From Paenibacillus sp. FSL H8-0548 (GTDB taxonomy: Bacteria > Bacillota > Bacilli > Paenibacillales > Paenibacillaceae), in assembly GCF_038630985.1 (NCBI RefSeq), contig NZ_CP152049.1, positions 3,181,501 through 3,245,500 on the forward strand: a DNA stretch of 64,000 nucleotides, in the 5' to 3' direction. Both the position numbers and the translations under genes were made by a program. Below are positions 46,748 through 54,540 of this stretch, one piece after another (position 1 is the stretch's first letter; each line of letters begins with the position of its first letter). The notes below the pieces were generated by a model. It saw only the letters and a list, made by a program, of their open reading frames with translations. It was not told where the DNA came from and searched no databases.

Positions 46748-46792
46748 TAAGGAAGGCGCCGCATGATTGGCATGTAGGCGCCTTCCTTAATT
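46748..46792. terminator. Bidirectional terminator between DUF3892 and MBL genes
   Basis: TAAGGAAGGCGCC and GGCGCCTTCCTTA form a perfect 13-bp stem. Confidence 0.9.
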
Positions 46793-47520
46793 TAATTGAT
46801 TTCATATTTTTCATGCTGCTCGACAATACGCATATGGCCTGTACGGCCTTTATACTGCTCTATCGCGTCTCCATAGTGCATAAGCCAGGTTTTCTTCTGC
46901 AATGCCTCTGGAAGCTTTAGAAGCTCCTCTAGGGAAGCGTGAACGACGCCTGGTGCTTCCAACTGGCAATCGTGATAAATAGTCGTGACGCCTTCATCAG
47001 ACAGCTGTTGAAGAAGAGAAGGGTCAAAACGCATATCAGCTGAATAGAAGAAGTGATGATTGAAAATAAAGGAATAGCTTGGCTTATTCGGGATGTGCTT
47101 CGTTTGCAGCAGCCTTACCGTTAGCCCTGAATTCAGCTGAATATCTTTATTTGGGGCAAGTGGACGAACCTCGAAAAAATCTTCTAGCGTATTCAGCGAC
47201 CCCTGTGTCAATCCACCGCGCAGCGTGTTCTCCCATAAAGGCTCCACAAGTGACTCCGCAAGGTACAAGATAGGCTTCCGATTATATTTGAACATCATTT
47301 GAAACGCGTACTCTTCCAATCCGCCAACGTGGTCACCGTGAATGTGACTGATTAATACCGCATCAAGTTCAGGAAAGGAGAGCCCTTGTTCGTGGAGCGC
47401 TTTAGGCAAAGTAATTCCGCAATCAACAAGCAGCTTATAGTTGTTCGCTTCAATAATGGCATTATTATTATCGTACTTTTTTGCAAAAGCACTACCTGTT
47501 CCAATCATTGTTATGTACAA
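46792..47520 (-). CDS. Metallo-beta-lactamase-fold hydrolase
   Basis: A 242-residue MBL-fold protein with the zinc motif SHIHGDHVGG (HxHxDH, about residues 59-64), a further His in LLQTKHIPNK (about 147), YSADMRFD (metal Asp) and a late MHYGD. The architecture is like RNase Z/YhfI-type phosphodiesterases. The start is TTG at 47520 since AGGAGG lies seven bases upstream. Terminator-type stem lies at its 3' end. Substrate not known. Confidence 0.88.
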   Translation of the reverse strand: MYITMIGTGSAFAKKYDNNNAIIEANNYKLLVDCGITLPKALHEQGLSFPELDAVLISHIHGDHVGGLEEYAFQMMFKYNRKPILYLAESLVEPLWENTLRGGLTQGSLNTLEDFFEVRPLAPNKDIQLNSGLTVRLLQTKHIPNKPSYSFIFNHHFFYSADMRFDPSLLQQLSDEGVTTIYHDCQLEAPGVVHASLEELLKLPEALQKKTWLMHYGDAIEQYKGRTGHMRIVEQHEKYEIN

Positions 47521-47648
47521 GAAAAAACCTCCTTAAGTTCCACTTCTTTAATGTAACAAAAACGATATACTCTTGACAATGCTTGATACACATTGACCCT
47601 TCTCTACATACAATGCAAAAGCAGTATGTTAATGGAGGCGAATGAGTG

Positions 47649-47852
47649 ATGAGCAAAGGAAAAGGTAAAGTTGTTAAGAAGAAACAGCCTGCAAGTGATC
47701 GGAAGCAGTACTCGTATAAGCTGGTGCTCTCGGACACCTGTGCGGTGTGTAAAACACCATGCGCCAGAGGAATGAGCTACTTGTCCAGAATGAGACAGCC
47801 AGGAGCAGTCGGCAAGGGCGTTCCCTGTATATTAACGAGAAGACTCGGGTAA
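47649..47852 (+). CDS. Small basic cysteine-containing protein, hypothetical
   Basis: A 67-residue basic protein. N-terminus MSKGKGKVVKKKQPASDRKQ is lysine-rich; the middle has CAVCKTPCARG (three cysteines in nine residues) and a further Cys near the end (GVPCILT). This could bind zinc as a short knuckle. ATG at 47649 follows GGAGGCG by nine bases. Unknown family. Confidence 0.65.
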   Translation: MSKGKGKVVKKKQPASDRKQYSYKLVLSDTCAVCKTPCARGMSYLSRMRQPGAVGKGVPCILTRRLG

Positions 47853-48019
47853 TGATTTGGAATAATTGCTTATTTCCCAGGCAAGCGCAGGATTCAACAC
47901 CGTTTGACAGTTTTGGCCGATAGGCAAAGCGGACAAAATTGTTTAGGAGCAGGCGCAACTTTGCATGAATTAACGAGTATAACCTTACATCCAGGCAATC
48001 GGATGGAGGGCTAACAACT

Positions 48020-48583
48020 ATGAAATTCAGAAAAGTTGTCATTCTGCTGACATTGTTGTCACTTTGGGGTGGTACGATGCTGTTTGCAGACTCTGCAACA
48101 CAAAAAGTACGCGTCGTGATCAACAGTTTAGACCAGGATGACGGGGGAATAGTCTCCGAAGGCAAGACGTATTTGCCGCTTCGTCAATTAGCCACTTCTA
48201 TGCAAGCCATCGTTGAATGGGACAATCAGAACAAACGTGCGACCGTGTATAAGCCCAATGTGCATATGTTCCTTTTCCAAAACAATGCAGTATTCGGAAA
48301 TGTAGCAAAGGGCTATCAAGGAAAATTCAAAGTGTTTGCTCAGATCGACAACCTGAAGACTAATATTGCAGCTGTGAAGGTATCGATCTTTGACCCATAC
48401 GGCAAAGAGAAAGTGATCCAAACGGAAGCCGTTAATACTACGAAAGATAATTTTTGGTATGCTACAGATGAAATCGAATATAAATTCGAATCTAGTGGAA
48501 AATATCCGATTCGCTTCTTCGTCAAGCAGAAAGGTTCAGATGAATGGACTGCTGTTTCAGAAAAGCTGATTTCCTCCCTATAA
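48020..48583 (+). CDS. Secreted copper-amine-oxidase N-like stalk protein
   Basis: A 187-residue secreted protein. Signal peptide about 1-23 (VVILLTLLSLWGGTMLFA). GKTYLPLRQLATSMQAIVEW followed by DNQNKRATVY is one half of the copper-amine-oxidase N domain found on Paenibacillus surface proteins; no catalytic domain of amine oxidase is present. The rest (about 75-187) is beta-rich (VKVSIFDPYGKEKVIQTEA). GGATGGAGGG precedes the ATG. Likely an extracellular or wall-associated protein. Confidence 0.8.
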   Translation: MKFRKVVILLTLLSLWGGTMLFADSATQKVRVVINSLDQDDGGIVSEGKTYLPLRQLATSMQAIVEWDNQNKRATVYKPNVHMFLFQNNAVFGNVAKGYQGKFKVFAQIDNLKTNIAAVKVSIFDPYGKEKVIQTEAVNTTKDNFWYATDEIEYKFESSGKYPIRFFVKQKGSDEWTAVSEKLISSL

Positions 48584-48592
48584 CCACATCAT

Positions 48593-48634
48593 CAAACGAA
48601 TACGCCCTCATCCACGAGGTGCGTATTCGTTTGA
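48593..48634 (+). terminator. Terminator-like hairpin after the stalk protein gene
   Basis: CAAACGAATACGC pairs with GCGTATTCGTTTG; inner CCTC/GAGG. The T tract is short. Confidence 0.7.
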
Positions 48635-48698
48635 CCGTTCATAGAATGTCATGATAATATACGATAGTCTATAAACATTATTGAAATGGGGTAATAAC

Positions 48699-49007
48699 AT
48701 GAGCGAACATCAGCATGGCGCTGATTGCGGCTGTGGAGAAGACCACGAGCATGAAGAGCAAGTTCTAATCGTGACTGACGACGAGGGCCAAGAACGCGAA
48801 ATGGTCATGGTTTATACGTTTGAATCCGAGAACAATGTGTATGCTGTATTGCTGGATCGCAACGATCCGGAAGAGGACGGCGTTATTTTCCGCATTCAAG
48901 AAGAAAACGATGAATCCTTCCTCGTTGGGATCGAAGACGATGCCGAATGGGATCGCGTAACTGCGATCTACGAAGAAATTGCTCGCACAGAGAACGAAGA
49001 GAACTAA
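48699..49007 (+). CDS. DUF1292 family protein (YrzB-like)
   Basis: A 102-residue very acidic protein. It starts MSEHQHGADCGCGEDHEHEE, a His/Cys-rich segment that may bind metal, and then shows the DUF1292 core (LIVTDDEGQEREMVMVYTFE, YAVLLDRNDPEEDGVIFRI, DDAEWDRVTAIYEEI). B. subtilis YrzB is a relative. AATGGGGT precedes the ATG. No function is established. Confidence 0.88.
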   Translation: MSEHQHGADCGCGEDHEHEEQVLIVTDDEGQEREMVMVYTFESENNVYAVLLDRNDPEEDGVIFRIQEENDESFLVGIEDDAEWDRVTAIYEEIARTENEEN

Positions 49008-49036
49008 TTCTCGGCTGTTTTCGTTTGAAAGAGCAA

Positions 49037-49080
49037 GCAAAGAGAGGTCTGCGGGCAACGCTCGTGGACCTTTCTTTCTT
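49037..49080 (+). terminator. Probable terminator of the DUF1292 gene
   Basis: AAAGAGAGGTC and GGACCTTTCTTT can pair with small mismatches, followed by T-rich sequence. Confidence 0.6.
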
Positions 49081-49082
49081 TA

Positions 49083-49117
49083 AAATATAGGAAAGTAAAT
49101 CGTTTTTTCTTATTTAA
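49083..49117 (+). repeat. Partial copy of the dispersed structured repeat
   Basis: AAATATAGGAAAGTA matches the first 15 bases of the repeats at 39835 and 57634; the rest diverges. It could be a truncated copy or chance. Confidence 0.4.
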
Positions 49118-49142
49118 TAGCATTAATTAATTCGGATAAAGC

Positions 49143-49559
49143 TCATTTTCTTGGATTATAATAAATGGTTCGACCATTAAACATCGTAAGCTCTGCTTTC
49201 AACTGCTTGGCGATATATTTACATAACTCATTTGCTTTTGCTTTGTCACCGTGAGTCGCTTCGTCTGGCAGGACAACTTGTACACATGGAAATTGTTGCC
49301 CGCTTGAGCTTGCAGCTTCTCCAGGTCCGAATATGATATGTTTGTAAAGAGGGTTAAGTCCTTTCAAATAAAACCAACGGTCGTCTTGCTTTGACTCAAT
49401 GGTGTAAGGGAAAGCCGCTCCGGCATAATCCCAATCTAATTGTGTGCCGGTTAAAGCGGTCTGCTCGCGATAATGAAGAAGCTGACTCTTAATCTCTTCT
49501 AAGGACAGTTTTTCAACGGATGATCCTTGCACGAATTTGATATAAGCGCTCTGACTCAT
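49143..49559 (-). CDS. DUF1885 family protein
   Basis: A 138-residue protein beginning MSQSAYIKFVQGSSVEKLSL, with GTQLDWDYAGAAFPYTIESK and WFYLKGLNPLYKHIIFGPG, which match the DUF1885 family of Bacillales. GAGGTGAGATACG precedes the ATG. No function known. It stands alone on this strand with no terminator of its own recognised. Confidence 0.75.
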   Translation of the reverse strand: MSQSAYIKFVQGSSVEKLSLEEIKSQLLHYREQTALTGTQLDWDYAGAAFPYTIESKQDDRWFYLKGLNPLYKHIIFGPGEAASSSGQQFPCVQVVLPDEATHGDKAKANELCKYIAKQLKAELTMFNGRTIYYNPRK

Positions 49560-49697
49560 CGTATCTCACCTCTGCCAACATCATAGCACGAGCGAAAAGC
49601 ATTGACAATAAGTGGTATACTCAAGAAGTTTTTCGCAAAAATATAGGCGGAGTATGCATGTGAAGCTGATACCTTCCTATAGATTGAAAAGTAACAC

Positions 49698-49749
49698 AAA
49701 AAAGCCGGCCCGCACAGCATAGGAGATGCACAGTGGGCTGGCTTTTTTG
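49698..49749. terminator. Terminator of the arginine decarboxylase gene
   Basis: AAAAAAGCCGGCCCGC pairs with GTGGGCTGGCTTTTTT (one G-U); usable on either strand. Confidence 0.9.
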
Positions 49750-49755
49750 TTTCAA

Positions 49756-51225
49756 TTACGATATTGCGGTTTCTTCCACGATTACTTTAACAAATTCAAT
49801 GCTCCGATCCTCGGGTCCCTTGACCGGAAGACCGACCTGAACATGATCAACGATATAATTGATATTTTTTTGTGTAATCACTTCGCCTGGCAATAGGATC
49901 GGAATGCCGGGAGGATATACATAAATGAATTCAGCGATGATTCGGCCGGCAGATTCCTTAAACGGAACAACTTCTGTTTCACCATAGAAAGCATCTCTTG
50001 GCGTCAGGGAAAGCTGAGGAATATCCGGGATTTTTACGACTAATTCACGTGCTTCAGCGCCTTCATGGAACCGTTCAGACAACCCGCGAAGCGAAATTAT
50101 TAATTTTGACACAGAGTCAGACGTATCACCAGGCGTAACTAGGCAAAGAATGTTATACATGTCGCTCATTTCAATTTCAACATTAAAATGGTCACGCAGC
50201 CAGTTTTCCGTCTCATAGCCCGTGATGCCAAGGTGCCGGACATGAATGGAAACTTTGGTCGGGTCGTAATCATAGGTTGCCTCATCGCCGAGAATTTCTT
50301 CACCGAAGCAATAAAGACCTGGAATTTCGTTGATCTGTTGACGTGCATGCTGCGCGAGTGCAATGGCTTGTTCAGCGATAGCATGTCCATTTAGAGCTAG
50401 ATTTCGTCTAGAGGTGTCTAGCGAACCGAGCAAAATGTAAGAGGTTGAAGTCGTCGTCAGCATACTGATTACCGTTTGTATGCGATGTGGATTGACCCTT
50501 CCTTTGCGAACATTGAGTACGGAGCTTTGTGTCATGGATCCGCCAAGCTTATGTACGCTTGTGGCCGCCATGTCCGCACCAGCCTGCATAGCAGACATCG
50601 GAAGCTTCTCGTGGAAATGTATGAGTACGCCATGAGCCTCATCTACCAGCACAGGGATGTCGTAGCTGTGCACAAGATCAACTATTTCCTTTAAGTTGGC
50701 ACAGATGCCGAAGTAAGTAGGGTTGATCACCAGCACGGCTTTGGAATCAGGATGACGCTCAAGTGCTTTGCGGACAGAACGAGTAGTGATGCCATGATCA
50801 ATGCCTAGATTGTTGTCGCGTGCAGGTGAGATGAATACAGGTCTTGCACCTGCGAAAATAATAGCGGCCATAATGGATTTATGAACATTTCGCGGCACGA
50901 TGATTTTGTCGCCAGGCGCGCAAACGGTCATGATCATTGTAATAATTGCGCCACTTGTTCCTTGTACTGAAAAATAAGTGTAATCTGCTCCGAACGCATC
51001 AGCAGCGAGCTGCTGCGCTTCCTCAATTACGCCGGTCGGCTGATGCAGGTCATCAAGCGGTGCTATATTGATTAAATCGATAGACAACGCGTTATCGCCG
51101 ATGAATGCGCGGAATTCCGGGTCGCTGCCTAATCCTTTTTTATGTCCGGGAATGTGAAATTGTACGGGATCCTGCTCCGCATGCCGGCGAAGCGCGGTGA
51201 AGAGCGGGGTTTTATTGTGATCCAT
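49756..51225 (-). CDS. speA: Arginine decarboxylase (SpeA-type, fold III Orn/Lys/Arg decarboxylase)
   Basis: PLP-dependent decarboxylase, fold type I, that makes agmatine for polyamine synthesis. The 489-residue product closely follows B. subtilis SpeA: QFHIPGHKKGLGSDPEFRAF, ALSIDLINIAPLDDLH, FSVQGTSGAI, VDEAHGVLIHFHEKLP and the PLP-lysine motif SVHKLGGSMTQSS. The C-terminal PLTRDAF-like LSLTPRDAFYGETEVVP is typical. ATG at 51225 is favoured by spacing from CAGGG; ATG 51234 adjoins that site. Lysine decarboxylase is less likely given the SpeA resemblance. Confidence 0.92.
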   Translation of the reverse strand: MDHNKTPLFTALRRHAEQDPVQFHIPGHKKGLGSDPEFRAFIGDNALSIDLINIAPLDDLHQPTGVIEEAQQLAADAFGADYTYFSVQGTSGAIITMIMTVCAPGDKIIVPRNVHKSIMAAIIFAGARPVFISPARDNNLGIDHGITTRSVRKALERHPDSKAVLVINPTYFGICANLKEIVDLVHSYDIPVLVDEAHGVLIHFHEKLPMSAMQAGADMAATSVHKLGGSMTQSSVLNVRKGRVNPHRIQTVISMLTTTSTSYILLGSLDTSRRNLALNGHAIAEQAIALAQHARQQINEIPGLYCFGEEILGDEATYDYDPTKVSIHVRHLGITGYETENWLRDHFNVEIEMSDMYNILCLVTPGDTSDSVSKLIISLRGLSERFHEGAEARELVVKIPDIPQLSLTPRDAFYGETEVVPFKESAGRIIAEFIYVYPPGIPILLPGEVITQKNINYIVDHVQVGLPVKGPEDRSIEFVKVIVEETAIS

Positions 51226-51402
51226 CGTTATCATCCCTGCCTTTCATTAGAGTTTGCAAACAAAATTGAGTATAGCAAATACAGGTGGGAATGCAAGCAA
51301 CATTTTTGTAAAAGATACGGTAAAGCTTAATTTGTTCTTCAATTGTTCATAGATGCTTCATAAATGGATATGGTAACATAGGATTGGTGGAGGGATTGCA
51401 GC

Positions 51403-52599
51403 TTGAAAGATAAACGTATGCTTATTGTAATGGCTATTTTAATGACAACATTTATTGGTTTCGGAATTATCATTCCGGTTATGCCAGAAATTATTCAAGC
51501 GACAGATCCGAATAAGGCGGAAATACATACTGGACGGATGCTGGCTATTTATTCGGCTGTGTCGTTTATTCTATCGCCTATTTGGGGGAGCTTGTCCGAT
51601 CGCATCGGCAGACGGCCAATTATTTTAGTTGGCGTGCTTGGATTTTCTGCAAGCTTTTTGCTATTTGGTCTTTCCTCAGGCGATTTAACGCTAATGTATC
51701 TGTCCAGGGTGCTTGGCGGTTTATTCTCAGGAGCCGTTGCTTCGGTTATTGTAGCGTATGTGGCAGACATTACGCCACCGGAGGAGAGAACGAAGGGGAT
51801 GGGGCTGGTTGGGATGTCCATCGGCCTAGGCTTTACGATTGGTCCCGGCGTAGGCGGCCTCTTGAGCGTGTTCTCGCTCGAAACCCCATTTTACGTTGCA
51901 GCAGCACTGGCGTTGATTACCTTCGTTTTAGCTTTCATGAAGCTGAAGGAATCGCTTGCTCCACACCAGCGGAGAAGTAAAGAAGAGAAAAATGTTTCAC
52001 GTTGGGCTGCGTTTACAGGGCCGCTGAAATATTTATATGTACTCGCGTTTTTTGTGACATTTACGCTTGCTGGAATGGAAGCTACCTTGCAGTTTTTCGG
52101 AATGCGGCGCTTTGATGTTACGCCGCTTCAGGTCGGCATTTTGTTTTTTGTATGCGGCTTTGTGGGTGCCCTCGTGCAGGGTGGTGTCGTACGCCGGTTA
52201 ATTAAGAAAGGGGAGGAGCCCAAGTATATTGCGATCGGGCTCATTATTTCGGCTCTGGGCTTCTTCCTTCTTCTGGCAGCACACTCCTTATGGTGGGCTA
52301 CGATGTCATTAGCCATTTTCGGTATCGGCAATTCTTTAATAAGACCGTGTGTGACCTCACTCATCACGCAGAAAACGACGGTAGGACAAGGGGTGGCTTC
52401 AGGTCTAAGCTCATCCATGGACAGCTTAGGTCGGATCGCTGGGCCGCTGCTCGGTTCCTTCTTATTTACAATTGAGATGGGACTGCCGTATTTGTTTGGC
52501 GGTATATTATGTATAGCTGCACTTTTGCTGCTGCTTCGCTTCCGTCAACTGGACAAGCATAATAGTGTAGGAGAGCCACTCGTGGATTCAGCCAAATAA
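51403..52599 (+). CDS. MFS transporter (tetracycline/multidrug exporter-like)
   Basis: A 398-residue drug:H+ antiporter with 12 predicted transmembrane segments. Motif A is GSLSDRIGRRPIILVG between TM2 and TM3, and motif C-like GPGVGG lies in TM5. Start is TTG at 51403 with GGTGGAGGGA upstream. TetA/Bmr-type efflux is the closest recognisable class, so drug export is likely, but substrate is unknown. Its terminator is now interrupted by an IS3 element. Confidence 0.9.
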   Translation: MKDKRMLIVMAILMTTFIGFGIIIPVMPEIIQATDPNKAEIHTGRMLAIYSAVSFILSPIWGSLSDRIGRRPIILVGVLGFSASFLLFGLSSGDLTLMYLSRVLGGLFSGAVASVIVAYVADITPPEERTKGMGLVGMSIGLGFTIGPGVGGLLSVFSLETPFYVAAALALITFVLAFMKLKESLAPHQRRSKEEKNVSRWAAFTGPLKYLYVLAFFVTFTLAGMEATLQFFGMRRFDVTPLQVGILFFVCGFVGALVQGGVVRRLIKKGEEPKYIAIGLIISALGFFLLLAAHSLWWATMSLAIFGIGNSLIRPCVTSLITQKTTVGQGVASGLSSSMDSLGRIAGPLLGSFLFTIEMGLPYLFGGILCIAALLLLLRFRQLDKHNSVGEPLVDSAK

Positions 52600-52624
52600 A
52601 AAACAAGCCGGTTAATCATCGCAG
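52597..52624 (+). terminator. Left arm of the MFS gene terminator, split by IS3
   Basis: AAAAAACAAGCCGG with TCATCGCAG; its partner GATGAGCAGCCGGCTTGTTTTTT is at 54354-54376 beyond the IS. The joined hairpin would be a long stem with loop GCAG. CAG at 52622 is the target duplication. Confidence 0.85.
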
Positions 52625-52719
52625 TGAAGTGCTCCCTGTCAAGTAGACAGTAGAAAAAAACAAAAAACGATTAGACCTATCCCTCAGTTCAAGTACAGAG
52701 AACTGGGGGATTATTTTTA

Positions 52720-53574
52720 TTAAGCAGCTCGGCGATACTCGTGGGGAGACAAGCCGTTAAGTCGCTCCGTATATCGGTAGTTGTTGTAGTATCGAATATA
52801 GTTCCTCACATCTTCAAGAACTTCATCGTAGGTATCGTATTTCTTCAAATAAAAGCTTTCTGCCTTGAATGTGCCCCAAAATCGCTCGATCGGCTGGTTA
52901 TCCAGGCAGCGACTCACACGAGACATGCTTGTTGTGAAACCGTATTTCACCTTCAAGCGATTATATTCATGCGAGGTATATTGGAAACCTCTGTCACTAT
53001 GCAGAAGTGGCGTGATTCCACGTTTTCCCCTATATGCCTTCTTTACCGTGTCCATGACCAATTTGTTGTTGTTGGAGTGGCTGAGCACCCACGAAACGAC
53101 GGAGTTATCGTGCACATCAATCATGGCGCTCAAATAGGACTTTCGACCGTTCCCATACTTCAGCTCGGTGACATCTGTACACCACTTTAGGTTCGGAGCA
53201 GCGGCTTGAAAGTCACGGTTCATGACGTTTTCGGCAACATGTGTTTCCGTGGCTCTCACGTAGCTTGGACGCTTCCTCCGAATCACTGCTTTTAATCCGA
53301 GAGCTCTCATAATCCCGTAGTAACGCTTTTTGTTGTAAGTCTTTTTCAGTTTACGGTTTAATTGGAGACGCATTTGGCGATAACCCAGTATCCCTTTTCG
53401 CTTGTCATAGCGAAGCTTCACTTCTTTTGCTAGTGAAAGCCGTTCAAGTTCTCGATTGGACGGCGTCCATTTTAACCATTTATAATAGGCAGATCTGGCG
53501 ACGTTAGCGAGCTTGCATAACGCTAGTATCGCGTAGCCCTTTTCCGTGTGCAGTTCTTGAATCGCTTGATACAA
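52720..53574 (-). CDS. IS3 transposase OrfB (DDE integrase domain)
   Basis: A 284-codon catalytic part of the transposase. It has an N-terminal HTH-like region (YAILALCKLANVARSAYYKWL) and the DDE integrase core with WCTDVTELKY (first Asp), LLHSDRGFQYTS (second Asp) and the Glu in QPIERFWGTFKAE. It starts in frame with the -1 extension of orfA; TTG at 53574 lacks a clear ribosome binding site, fitting expression as the fused OrfAB. The C-terminal motif YNNYRYTERLNGLSPHEYR is standard for IS3. Confidence 0.95.
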   Translation of the reverse strand: MYQAIQELHTEKGYAILALCKLANVARSAYYKWLKWTPSNRELERLSLAKEVKLRYDKRKGILGYRQMRLQLNRKLKKTYNKKRYYGIMRALGLKAVIRRKRPSYVRATETHVAENVMNRDFQAAAPNLKWCTDVTELKYGNGRKSYLSAMIDVHDNSVVSWVLSHSNNNKLVMDTVKKAYRGKRGITPLLHSDRGFQYTSHEYNRLKVKYGFTTSMSRVSRCLDNQPIERFWGTFKAESFYLKKYDTYDEVLEDVRNYIRYYNNYRYTERLNGLSPHEYRRAA

Positions 53575-53594
53575 GTCTACGTGTCGAACGAGGG

Positions 53595-54278
53595 TTAGCG
53601 TGTACGTTTTCGCCGGATCTCTGCCAACTTTTTTTCGAAGGCGTTCTCCATTTCTAAATACTCGTTACGCGCTTCTAGCTCTTTGATTCGGAGTTTAAGA
53701 CGTTCAGCCTCATCCAGTTCTTCCTCAGGTCTACTGCGCCCACGACGGTCCCTAAGAACCTCCTCGCCGCCTGAATGATATTTACGAACCCATGCGTACA
53801 CCTGTTGGTAGGAAACATCGTACTTCTTCATCGATTTCTGATCATCCAACTGATTGGCAAGGGTATACTGCACAATTTCAATACGCTCTTCAAAAGTGGT
53901 TTTACGTCCTTTATTCATGTGAACCGTTCCTTTACGAGTAGGTTTAATTTCTTTCCCACAAGTATACTTGGAAATCCAGTTCGTCAAAACACTTTTACTT
54001 GAAATGTGATGCTGGTTTGTCGCTTCTCGGATGGAGTACTTTCCGGATAGAACGTCACGAACCGCGGTCTGCTTGAGCTCATGTGAGTACGTTTTCCAAG
54101 CTTTGGATTCCTTTAACCCTTCATAACCATCTGCTTTGTATTTCCTTATCCAATCCACAACAGTCATATCGTCGATCCCCAGTTGCTTTGCTTCATGATG
54201 AGGATTTGAATCCTGTTTAAGGCATCTTTTTACAACCTGTAGTTTTACATCTAATGAAATTGCACTCCTTTTTGACAA
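53595..54278 (-). CDS. IS3 transposase OrfA (double HTH, frameshift partner)
   Basis: A 227-codon DNA-binding protein with helix-turn-helix regions (EAKQLGIDDMTVVDWIRKYK and MKKYDVSYQQVYAWVRKYHS) and a leucine-zipper-like end (LRIKELEARNEYLEMENAFE). The TTG at 54278 is favoured since AGGAG lies seven bases upstream; an ATG at 54296 is the alternative. Near its end, seven A residues followed by G (minus strand, 53635-53629) form the A-AAA-AAG slippery site; slipping back by one continues without a stop into orfB. Confidence 0.92.
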   Translation of the reverse strand: MSKRSAISLDVKLQVVKRCLKQDSNPHHEAKQLGIDDMTVVDWIRKYKADGYEGLKESKAWKTYSHELKQTAVRDVLSGKYSIREATNQHHISSKSVLTNWISKYTCGKEIKPTRKGTVHMNKGRKTTFEERIEIVQYTLANQLDDQKSMKKYDVSYQQVYAWVRKYHSGGEEVLRDRRGRSRPEEELDEAERLKLRIKELEARNEYLEMENAFEKKLAEIRRKRTR

Positions 54279-54350
54279 AGCAAAAACTCCTATCATGGTA
54301 GAAGTAGAAGTTTTGTTTTTTCTACTGTCTACTATGATGGGAGCATATCA

Positions 54351-54376
54351 CAGGATGAGCAGCCGGCTTGTTTTTT
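54351..54376 (+). terminator. Right arm of the MFS gene terminator, beyond the IS
   Basis: CAGGATGAGCAGCCGGCTTG and a T7 run. It complements the left arm at 52597-52624 (CAAGCCGG, TCATC). Confidence 0.85.
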
Positions 54377-54397
54377 TATTATTATAAAATCCTTCTC

Positions 54398-54461
54398 CGT
54401 CTGGAGTCTTAGCTAGGTTGCGTCTTGGGACCGGAATAAAATCCCATCTCTAGACGTTTTT
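54398..54461 (+). terminator. Attenuator-like hairpin upstream of the RND exporter gene
   Basis: CGTCTGGAG (54398-54406) and CTCTAGACG (54448-54456) pair with one mismatch, with GGGA/TCCC inside, followed by five T residues. It lies about 80 bases before the RND gene start. Confidence 0.5.
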
Positions 54462-54540
54462 AAGCATGCAAGTATGCACCTATCATTAAACAAGACAAAA
54501 GCAATAAAAATCGTTTTTAGGAGAAGGAGTCAAAGGTAAA

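Larger units (their letters stand above)
52625..54350 (-). mobile_element. IS3-family insertion sequence (IS150-like), complete
   Basis: 1726 bp bounded by TG...CA ends. The ends form imperfect inverted repeats: TGAAGTGCTCCC...AGTAGACAGTAGAAAAAA on the left and the complement of the same on the right. The 3-bp flanks CAG (52622-52624) and CAG (54351-54353) fit a target duplication. It holds orfA and orfB on the minus strand, joined by a likely -1 frameshift. Both frames look intact, so it may be active or recently inserted. Confidence 0.93.

Noticed and set aside
47928..47952. GCCGATAG-like sigma-D element upstream of the stalk protein gene
   Set aside because: The -35 region does not match and the -10 differs from GCCGATAT at the last base.
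52741..53190. 149-codon plus-strand frame within the IS
   Set aside because: It is antisense to the DDE transposase domain and has no ribosome binding site.
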